From the NCBI GenBank assembly GCA_003526525.1, contig DPVV01000101.1:1-5979 (forward strand): 5,979 nt of DNA. The letters are read 5' to 3'. A program made the position numbers and the translations under genes. The notes under the pieces were generated by a model. The model was not told where the DNA came from, did not search any database, and saw only the letters and a list, made by a program, of their open reading frames with translations. This document shows positions 1 through 4,579 of this stretch, piece after piece (the first letter of the stretch is position 1; each line of letters opens with the position of its first letter). Source of the DNA: Lachnoclostridium phytofermentans (lineage in GTDB: Bacteria > Bacillota > Clostridia > Lachnospirales > Lachnospiraceae).

Positions 1-143
1 TTTAATATTTTGTTAATCTTAGTCATAATGACATAAGTATCTTTTTCATAATTATTACATATGTATCAATATAGTAGATATACCACGTGAAAAGCCAGTA
101 AAATAAAGAAGTTATATACCTAAAGAAAATGATTGAGTCGAAA

Positions 144-161
144 AATTTTTACATAAAAATT
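144..161. repeat. AT-rich inverted repeat upstream of promoter
   Basis: AATTTTTA (144-151) and TAAAAATT (154-161) form a perfect 8-bp inverted repeat around CA, about 22 bp upstream of the -35 box. A- and T-tracts continue to about 178. Seen directly: the repeat and the tracts. Inference: this could be an UP-like element that boosts the promoter, or an operator. In DNA this AT-rich it could also be chance. The rest of 1-182 shows no gene, RNA gene or other convincing element; the only ORFs are a few codons long. Confidence 0.25.
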
Positions 162-182
162 AAAAAAATATAAATTTTAGGG

Positions 183-211
183 TTGACATTCTCCTAATAC
201 TGGAATATACT
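183..211 (+). promoter_or_regulatory. SigA-type promoter of leader and exporter operon
   Basis: TTGACA at 183-188 is a perfect -35 box. It is followed by a 17-bp spacer and TATACT at 206-211, which matches the -10 consensus at five of six positions. The start point should be near 217-218. The sequence just upstream is A/T-tract rich. This is the only strong promoter seen ahead of the exporter genes. A transcript from here would have a leader of about 360 nt before the first ABC gene. A constitutively strong promoter followed by a terminator fits control by attenuation rather than by initiation. Confidence 0.85.
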
Positions 212-232
212 TCTAAAGTAACCATAATTACA

Positions 233-257
233 TCCATAGAATTACTCAATCTATGGA
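233..257 (+). promoter_or_regulatory. 5' hairpin of the leader transcript
   Basis: CCATAGA (234-240) pairs perfectly with TCTATGG (250-256) around a 9-nt loop, and T233-A257 adds an eighth pair. It lies about 15 nt after the predicted transcript start and ends 15 nt before the Shine-Dalgarno sequence of the leader ORF. There is no uridine tail, so it is not a terminator. A role in transcript stability or in keeping the leader ribosome binding site open is inference. Confidence 0.5.
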
Positions 258-285
258 AATAATAAAGAAAGTGAGGTAAGAATTC

Positions 286-366
286 ATGAGTAATAAAATT
301 AATAACTTTGGAATGTTTAATAACACAATTAAATCATGCGGGACTACCTCCGGTATACGTCTATAG
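286..366 (+). CDS. Putative 26-aa regulatory leader peptide
   Basis: An ATG-started ORF of 26 codons ends in TAG (364-366). The peptide reads MSNKINNFGMFNNTIKSCGT followed by TSGIRL. A Shine-Dalgarno sequence (GTGAGGT, 271-277) lies 8 nt upstream of the ATG, within the transcript of the strong promoter at 183-211. The peptide is polar, Asn-rich at its start, has one Cys, and has no signal peptide or transmembrane segment, so it is unlikely to act as a stable protein. Its codons 19-24 form the 5' arm of an antiterminator that competes with the terminator at 390-417. This suggests that the act of translating it, not the product, is what matters, as with BmrB or Erm leader peptides. I do not recognise the sequence or a known arrest motif. 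Translation is inferred from the start site and position; no homologue was checked. Confidence 0.72.
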   Translation: MSNKINNFGMFNNTIKSCGTTSGIRL

Positions 367-400
367 TATTATTATATCTTAGAATGAATGCCGTGGTATC
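342..400 (+). promoter_or_regulatory. Antiterminator, alternative fold of the attenuator
   Basis: The last codons of the leader ORF can pair with the 5' arm and loop of the terminator. CGGTAT (351-356) pairs with ATGCCG (388-393), including one G-U. TACC (345-348) pairs with GGTA (395-398). GA (342-343) pairs with TC (399-400). These are separated by a TC/T internal loop and a bulged C344, giving 12 pairs. This fold consumes bases 390-396, so it is mutually exclusive with the terminator. A ribosome near the leader stop codon would mask 342-356 and let the terminator form. One held at about codon 14 or earlier would leave the segment free and allow read-through. The pairing is read from the sequence; the switch behaviour is inference. 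Confidence 0.65.
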
Positions 401-417
401 TTGCCACGGCTTTTTTT
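390..417 (+). terminator. Intrinsic terminator in the leader (attenuator)
   Basis: GCCGTGG (390-396) pairs perfectly with CCACGGC (404-410), closing a 7-nt loop, and seven T residues follow at once (411-417). This is a textbook Rho-independent terminator. It sits only 24 nt after the leader-peptide stop codon and 160 nt before the first exporter gene, in the same direction. It should therefore stop most transcripts from the 183-211 promoter before they reach the exporter. No other strong promoter was found between it and the ABC genes, so regulated read-through is the likely route to expression. Confidence 0.93.
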
Positions 418-426
418 GTCTTTAAA

Positions 427-505
427 ATGGTTTCACCTGTGAAAAACCATATCCTTTGTCGTGCGCAAGTCACTTTTCTGTCTGGATCAGCACCCTTGAC
501 AGAAA
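427..505 (+). promoter_or_regulatory. Structured 5' UTR between attenuator and first ABC gene
   Basis: Two hairpins fill the stretch after the terminator. In the first, ATGGTT (427-432) pairs with AACCAT (445-450) and continues into TCA/TGA across a 2-nt bulge. In the second, TTTCTGTC (475-482) pairs perfectly with GACAGAAA (498-505) around a 15-nt loop. Neither has a uridine tail. They would be present only in read-through transcripts and could stabilise them or set spacing. TTGACA at 496-501 resembles a -35 box, but no acceptable -10 follows at normal spacing, so no internal promoter is called. Confidence 0.4.
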
Positions 506-551
506 TGGAACAGTCCTTTCTTTACCCAATTTGTAATTAAAAACCTAATAT

Positions 552-576
552 AGGTGTGTAAGGAGGAGAGACACCT
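552..576 (+). promoter_or_regulatory. Ribosome binding site of first ABC gene in a hairpin loop
   Basis: AGGTGT (552-557) and ACACCT (571-576) form a perfect 6-bp stem. The 13-nt loop contains the strong Shine-Dalgarno sequence AAGGAGG (560-566), 11 nt ahead of the ATG at 578. The site decides the start: the in-frame GTG at 554 lies upstream of this Shine-Dalgarno sequence and has none of its own. Presenting the sequence in a loop could either expose it or tune initiation, since the stem ends one nucleotide before the start codon. The regulatory meaning is inference. Confidence 0.55.
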
Positions 577-577
577 T

Positions 578-2323
578 ATGAAAATCTCACACTATTTAAA
601 AAAATACTGGTATCGTTATGCCTTTGCAATCTTTTGCATTTTCTTAACCGTAGGCTTAGATATGCTAAATCCACAGATAACTATGCGAATTATTGATGAT
701 GTTATTGGAAAAGGGGAACGAGACCAACTTGCACCGCTACTTATTGTTGTTTTTCTTATTGGTGTAGGTCGTTGTATCTTTGGATATTTAAAAGAATACA
801 ACTTTGATTCTGTCAGCTCCAAAATATCTGCTGATTTAAGAAGCAAACTATTTCGTCATATACAAACACTGTCAGTAGATTTTTTTGATAAAAATAACAC
901 TGGTGAACTTATGTCCCGTGTAAAAGACGATGTTGATCGTATCTGGGATGCCTTTAACTACGTAAGTATGTTATTAATAGAGGTAATCGTTCATACCAGT
1001 ATTATCTTATATTGCATGTTCCACCTAAATAAAAAATTGTTTCTAATTCCAGTAATAGCAATGCCAATAGTTGCAATCTTAGCATTTCTATTGGAGAGAA
1101 AACTTGGTGGAATTTATGAAGAAATCAGTGAACAAAATGCAACCCTCAATACCATCGCACAAGAAAATCTTGCAGGTGTTCGAACAGTAAAAGCATTTGC
1201 TCGTGAAAAATTTGAAATTCAGAAGTTCTTATCACATAACAAACGTTATTATGATTTGAATATGAGCCAATCAAAAGTACTCACTCGTTATCAGCCATTA
1301 TTTCAGTTGATAACCAGAGCTCTTCCATTGATCATTGTTATCTATGGTGGATACTTAGCCATTCAGGGCGAAATTACTCTTGGTGTACTTGCCGCTTTTG
1401 TTGAGTATAGCAATAATATTACCTGGCCAATGGAGATGATAGGCTGGCTGACAAACGCTGCTGCCTCTGCTGTAGCTTCGAATAAGAAGATTAAGAAGAT
1501 TTTTGCAGAAAAACCTAGTATTAAAAATCCTGAAAATCCTGTCACTCTTGATGATATCACCGGTGATATCGAATTTCGTAATGTAGATTTTGAAATAGAT
1601 GGGAAAGAAATTCTTCATAATATCAATTTTCATTTGTCTACCGGAAAAACAATTGGTATTATGGGCGCAACTGGCGCTGGTAAGACATCGATTATTAATG
1701 TGCTTCAAAGGTTTTATGATGTAAAACAAGGAGAAGTACTTATAGATGGCGTAAATATCAAAGATTTAAGTCTTACCCAACTAAGAAAAAGCGTTTCTTT
1801 AGTAATGCAAGACGTGTTCCTATTCTCAGATTCCATAAATGAAAACGTTAAGCTTGGAAAGAAGACGTCAATGGAAGAGGAGGAAGTCATGCATGCACTG
1901 AAACATGCACAGGCTTCGGATTTTATTGAACTGATGGAAGAACAATACGAAACCATCATTGGGGAACGTGGCGTCGGCCTGTCGGGTGGTCAAAAGCAGC
2001 GTATCAGTATTGGTAGAGCTATAGCCAAAAAGGCTCCTATCTTAGTCCTTGACGATTCTACTTCTGCTCTTGATATGGAAACAGAGCATCAGATACAAGA
2101 AACTTTAAATTCCTTAAATGGAACCACAAAGATCATCATCGCTCATAGAATCAGTGCTGTTCGTAATGCAGATGAGATCATTTTCTTAGAAAATGGAACC
2201 ATCGCAGAACGAGGAACTCATAACGACCTTTTACAAAAAAAAGGACTCTATTATGATACCTATATGGCGCAGTATGGCGACTATTTAGAATCCTCCAATG
2301 AGGTAATTGCATGTAACTATTAA
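578..2323 (+). CDS. ABC exporter half-transporter, degenerate-site subunit
   Basis: This 581-aa protein fuses a six-helix membrane domain to one ATPase domain, as in bacterial multidrug exporters (family usual length 570-600). Hydrophobic segments lie near residues 13-30, 51-68, 128-149, 152-172, 245-264 and 267-290. The ATPase domain has Walker A GATGAGKTS (363-371, Lys369), Q-loop Gln411, signature LSGGQ (468-472), Walker B ILVLDD (488-493) and switch His523. The catalytic Glu after Walker B is Asp493, and the usual A-loop Tyr appears to be Ile340, so its own ATP site should hydrolyse poorly. These are marks of the degenerate-site subunit of heterodimers such as TM287/288, BmrCD and LmrCD. 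The intact LSGGQ would complete the active site of the partner encoded at 2447-4228. The start is ATG 578, set by AAGGAGG at 560-566. The likely role is ATP-driven efflux of drugs or other amphipathic compounds at the cytoplasmic membrane; the substrate cannot be read. Expression probably depends on read-through of the leader terminator. Confidence 0.95.
   Translation: MKISHYLKKYWYRYAFAIFCIFLTVGLDMLNPQITMRIIDDVIGKGERDQLAPLLIVVFLIGVGRCIFGYLKEYNFDSVSSKISADLRSKLFRHIQTLSVDFFDKNNTGELMSRVKDDVDRIWDAFNYVSMLLIEVIVHTSIILYCMFHLNKKLFLIPVIAMPIVAILAFLLERKLGGIYEEISEQNATLNTIAQENLAGVRTVKAFAREKFEIQKFLSHNKRYYDLNMSQSKVLTRYQPLFQLITRALPLIIVIYGGYLAIQGEITLGVLAAFVEYSNNITWPMEMIGWLTNAAASAVASNKKIKKIFAEKPSIKNPENPVTLDDITGDIEFRNVDFEIDGKEILHNINFHLSTGKTIGIMGATGAGKTSIINVLQRFYDVKQGEVLIDGVNIKDLSLTQLRKSVSLVMQDVFLFSDSINENVKLGKKTSMEEEEVMHALKHAQASDFIELMEEQYETIIGERGVGLSGGQKQRISIGRAIAKKAPILVLDDSTSALDMETEHQIQETLNSLNGTTKIIIAHRISAVRNADEIIFLENGTIAERGTHNDLLQKKGLYYDTYMAQYGDYLESSNEVIACNY
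1553..1570. repeat. Perfect 18-bp palindrome inside first ABC gene
   Basis: GATATCACCGGTGATATC is a perfect palindrome. It lies in the stretch joining the membrane domain to the ATPase domain and encodes part of DDITGDIEF. The repeated Asp-Ile codons around Thr-Gly largely account for it, so a regulatory role is unproven. Confidence 0.6.
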
Positions 2324-2336
2324 TCTAACTCCCATT

Positions 2337-2369
2337 GCATATCACATCTGCAAGCAGATGTGATACTGC
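2337..2369 (+). promoter_or_regulatory. Strong intercistronic hairpin between the ABC genes
   Basis: TATCACATCTG (2340-2350) pairs perfectly with CAGATGTGATA (2355-2365) around the tetraloop CAAG. GCA/TGC adds three pairs beyond a bulged C2366. It starts 13 nt after the stop codon of the first ABC gene. No T-run follows (the next bases are TTAAACAAG), so it is not a normal Rho-independent terminator. It may protect the upstream message, mark a processing site or damp expression of the second gene; these roles are inference. Confidence 0.6.
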
Positions 2370-2373
2370 TTAA

Positions 2374-2408
2374 ACAAGAAAAAGTGAGCTTCGCGAACTT
2401 TTCCTTGT
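2374..2408 (+). promoter_or_regulatory. Second intercistronic hairpin
   Basis: ACAAGAAAAAGT (2374-2385) pairs with ACTTTTCCTTGT (2397-2408) at 11 of 12 positions, with one A-C mismatch, around an 11-nt loop. It follows the first hairpin after 4 nt and ends 23 nt before the Shine-Dalgarno sequence of the second ABC gene. There is no uridine tail. Two consecutive stems in a 123-nt gap are more structure than a simple operon needs. They could act in mRNA processing or in setting the ratio of the two subunits (inference). Confidence 0.5.
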
Positions 2409-2446
2409 CATGAATATAAATTATCATAGCGAAAGGACGTGAAACT

Positions 2447-4228
2447 ATGGCTGTGAATGCTATAAAGGAAGATGAAAGTCTTCACGTAGCCTCGAAAAAA
2501 AATACCCTGCTAAGACTATATCGCTATCTGCTTGTTTATAAGAAATCTATCGCTGTTGTATTACTTATTATGTGTGGTACAATTAGCATTTCTTTGATCA
2601 ACCCCCTAATCATAGAAGCAGCAATTGATAAATATATCAAGCGTGGTAATATAGATGGATTATTTAAACTTGGAATCTTTGCACTTGTACTAAATATAAC
2701 TTTAGTAATATTAGTAAAGCTTCGAATGTACATTATGTCCAAATTATCCAATAGCGTACTTGTAACAATACGTCAGGAACTTTACACTCATATACAAACC
2801 TTAAGTTTTAAATTCTTTGACTCAAGACCAACCGGTAAAATCCTTGCTCGTATTATGGGTGATGTTAACTCACTGAAAGATGTATTAAGTAATAGTGTAA
2901 CTACTTTAATACCTGATTTCATAACCATATGCTCTGTTGTCATTATTATGTTTGTGAAAAACTATAAATTAGCTCTTGCTTCCCTTTGTAGTTTTCCACT
3001 GATGGCATTTGGTGTATGGTTAGTTCAGACAAGAGCTCACAAACGTTGGCAGATTTTTAAGAAAAAAAGTTCCAACGTCAATGCCTTCATTCATGAAGAT
3101 ATATCCGGAATGCGCATTATACAAAGTTTTGGAGCAGAAGATGAAACAGAAGAGGAATTCGACGTGTTATTAAAAGAGCATCGTGACTCTTTTATGTCAG
3201 CAGTACGATTTGCAGATGCCTTCGGACCAATCGTTGATATATGCTGGGCACTTGCTACTCTCTTTTTATTCCTTGTAGGTGTAAATCTAATTGGAAAGGA
3301 TCCAAGTGTTGATATTGGTACCATTGTAGCGTTTGGTTCTTATATATCCATGTTTTGGCATCCGCTTCTTAACTTAAGTAATTTTTATAATCAGTTAATA
3401 ACAAATATTACCGGAGCTGAACGTATCTTTGAAATTCTTGATACAAAGCCAGATGTTAGTGATGCTAAAGATGTCCATACCCTGCCTAATGTTCGGGGTG
3501 AGATCGACTTTAAGCACGTCTCCTTTTCTTATGATGAGGATACCAATGTCCTTCGTGACGTCAGCTTCCATGTTAAGCCTGGAGAAACGATTGCTTTGGT
3601 TGGCCCAACCGGCGCTGGTAAAACAACAATTATTAACCTAATTAGTAGATTTTATGACATTCAAAAAGGTACTATAAAGATTGATGGCCATGACCTAACC
3701 AAGGTATCCATTGAAAGCTTACGTGAACAGATGGGTGTCATGACTCAAGATAATTTCTTATTCACTGGAACAATCAAGGAAAATATAAGTTATGGTAAAC
3801 TTGACGCTACGGATGAAGAAATTATTGCTGCAGCGAAAGCGGTAAATGCACACGAATTCATTATGAAATTGGAGAAAGGTTACGATACGGAACTAAAAGA
3901 GCGTGGTGCTGGTTTATCTATTGGTCAAAAACAGCTATTAGCCTTTGCCCGTACCATGGTATCAAAACCTAAGATCTTAATATTAGATGAAGCAACTTCT
4001 AGTATTGATACACATACAGAACTTCTTGTTCAAAAAGGAATCGAGGCATTGCTAAAAGGACGTACCTCCTTTGTTATAGCTCATCGTCTTTCTACCATAC
4101 AGAAAGCAGATCGTATCTTTGTTATTGATAATGGTGGCATTATTGAATCTGGTTCTGCCGTAGAGCTTCTTGAAAAGAAAGGAGCTTACTACAACTTATA
4201 TATGGCTCAGTTTAAAAATATAGCATAG
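2447..4228 (+). CDS. ABC exporter half-transporter, catalytic-site subunit
   Basis: This 593-aa protein has the same layout as the gene before it, plus an N-terminal cytoplasmic extension of about 30 residues. Hydrophobic segments lie near 33-55, 72-93, 152-170, 172-193, 258-281 and 288-308. The ATPase domain has A-loop Tyr362, Walker A GPTGAGKTT (386-394, Lys392), Q-loop Gln434, signature LSIGQ (490-494), Walker B ILILDE (510-515, catalytic Glu515) and switch His546. The Walker motifs are fully competent but the signature has Ile in place of the second Gly. This is the exact complement of the upstream subunit (Asp493, normal LSGGQ). The two should form a heterodimeric exporter with one active and one degenerate ATP site; the pairing is inferred from motifs and adjacency. 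The start is ATG 2447 with AAAGGA (2432-2437) 9 nt upstream. The gene is 123 nt after its partner and no promoter is seen between them, so they are probably co-transcribed. The substrate is unknown; drug efflux is the best family-based guess. Confidence 0.95.
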   Translation: MAVNAIKEDESLHVASKKNTLLRLYRYLLVYKKSIAVVLLIMCGTISISLINPLIIEAAIDKYIKRGNIDGLFKLGIFALVLNITLVILVKLRMYIMSKLSNSVLVTIRQELYTHIQTLSFKFFDSRPTGKILARIMGDVNSLKDVLSNSVTTLIPDFITICSVVIIMFVKNYKLALASLCSFPLMAFGVWLVQTRAHKRWQIFKKKSSNVNAFIHEDISGMRIIQSFGAEDETEEEFDVLLKEHRDSFMSAVRFADAFGPIVDICWALATLFLFLVGVNLIGKDPSVDIGTIVAFGSYISMFWHPLLNLSNFYNQLITNITGAERIFEILDTKPDVSDAKDVHTLPNVRGEIDFKHVSFSYDEDTNVLRDVSFHVKPGETIALVGPTGAGKTTIINLISRFYDIQKGTIKIDGHDLTKVSIESLREQMGVMTQDNFLFTGTIKENISYGKLDATDEEIIAAAKAVNAHEFIMKLEKGYDTELKERGAGLSIGQKQLLAFARTMVSKPKILILDEATSSIDTHTELLVQKGIEALLKGRTSFVIAHRLSTIQKADRIFVIDNGGIIESGSAVELLEKKGAYYNLYMAQFKNIA

Positions 4229-4235
4229 ATTTCAT

Positions 4236-4285
4236 AAGGAGGTCAAAATATCTGAAACTTTATTGATAGGATGATTTGACTTCCT
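4236..4285 (+). promoter_or_regulatory. Orphan Shine-Dalgarno sequence buried in a hairpin
   Basis: AAGGAGGT (4236-4243) is an ideal ribosome binding site 7 nt after the stop of the second ABC gene, but no ORF of more than a few codons follows. AGGAGGTCAAA (4237-4247) pairs along its whole length with TTTGACTTCCT (4275-4285), with one G-U. Beyond an A-A mismatch, TATC/GATG adds four pairs (4249-4252 with 4270-4273). The stem hides the Shine-Dalgarno sequence and has no T-run. It could be the remnant of a lost third gene, a 3' stabilising structure, or a ribosome-binding decoy; none is shown. Confidence 0.5.
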
Positions 4286-4334
4286 AACTTCCATAGCAGA
4301 ATCAAACTATGAGAAAAATTTGAGCAATCGTTAT

Positions 4335-4399
4335 AAAAAAAGGTGCTAATACAAAATACTAGCTTTAAATTGAGCTAGTGTTTGCATTAGTACTTTTTT
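4335..4399 (+). terminator. Terminator of the ABC exporter operon, probably bidirectional
   Basis: This is a long imperfect stem. GTGCTAAT (4343-4350) pairs with ATTAGTAC (4386-4393), CAAA (4352-4355) with TTTG (4381-4384), and ACTAGCT with AGCTAGT near an 8-nt loop. TTTTTT follows at 4394-4399. On the other strand the A-run at 4335-4341 gives a seven-T tail, so it could also stop minus-strand transcription that escapes the terminator at 4532-4574. It ends the exporter transcript about 170 nt after the second ABC gene. Confidence 0.88.
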
Positions 4400-4531
4400 G
4401 TTTTTACGCCCTTGTTTTAATATCTCTTATCTTAGTATATACCCTTTTATATTTTTATTTTGTTACTATCATATAGGAGAAATATAATATACTTATCCAC
4501 ACTTCAATCATTTTTAGAGACTTTTATTAAC
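4400..4531. other. Noncoding spacer between convergent units
   Basis: This very AT-rich stretch lies between the two terminators. A weak ATAGGAGA motif sits near 4475, but it is not followed by an ORF with coding character. The plus-strand reading frame from 4460 runs through a terminator and antisense to the kinase gene, so it is not counted as a gene. I see no RNA gene, repeat or promoter that I can support here. Confidence 0.5.
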
Positions 4532-4574
4532 AAAAAAAGGACAGTAAGTGAATATCTAGTTACTTTACTGTCCT
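4532..4574 (-). terminator. Terminator of the histidine kinase gene
   Basis: Read on the minus strand, AGGACAGTAA (complement of 4565-4574) pairs perfectly with TTACTGTCCT (complement of 4538-4547). The stem extends through further pairs across a small bulge. A seven-T tail follows (complement of the A-run 4532-4538). It begins 5 nt after the kinase stop codon at 4580-4582, exactly where the kinase transcript should end. Confidence 0.92.
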
Positions 4575-4579
4575 ACTCA

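Noticed and set aside
1..26. Possible start of a divergent minus-strand gene (ATG at 24-26)
   Set aside because: Only 8 codons are visible before the edge, with no convincing Shine-Dalgarno sequence or promoter.
427..540. A 37-codon plus-strand ORF (ATG 427, TAA 538-540) between the attenuator and the first ABC gene
   Set aside because: It has no Shine-Dalgarno sequence (it begins right after the terminator T-run), no recognisable motif, and overlaps two hairpins. Its length is possible by chance.
496..551. A second promoter with TTGACA at 496-501
   Set aside because: At 16-19 bp spacing only poor -10 matches occur. TAATAT at 546-551 is far too distant.
554..577. GTG at 554 as an N-terminal extension of the first ABC protein
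   Set aside because: The extension would be encoded by the Shine-Dalgarno sequence itself, and the GTG has no ribosome binding site. ATG 578 gives the usual exporter N-terminus.
218..577. A metabolite riboswitch or T-box in the long leader
   Set aside because: No T-box consensus or known riboswitch core was recognised. The translated ORF plus antiterminator explains the structure better.
2410..2442. A 10-codon ORF overlapping the ribosome binding site of the second ABC gene, as a possible second leader peptide
   Set aside because: It has no Shine-Dalgarno sequence and there is no terminator or alternative pairing for it to control.
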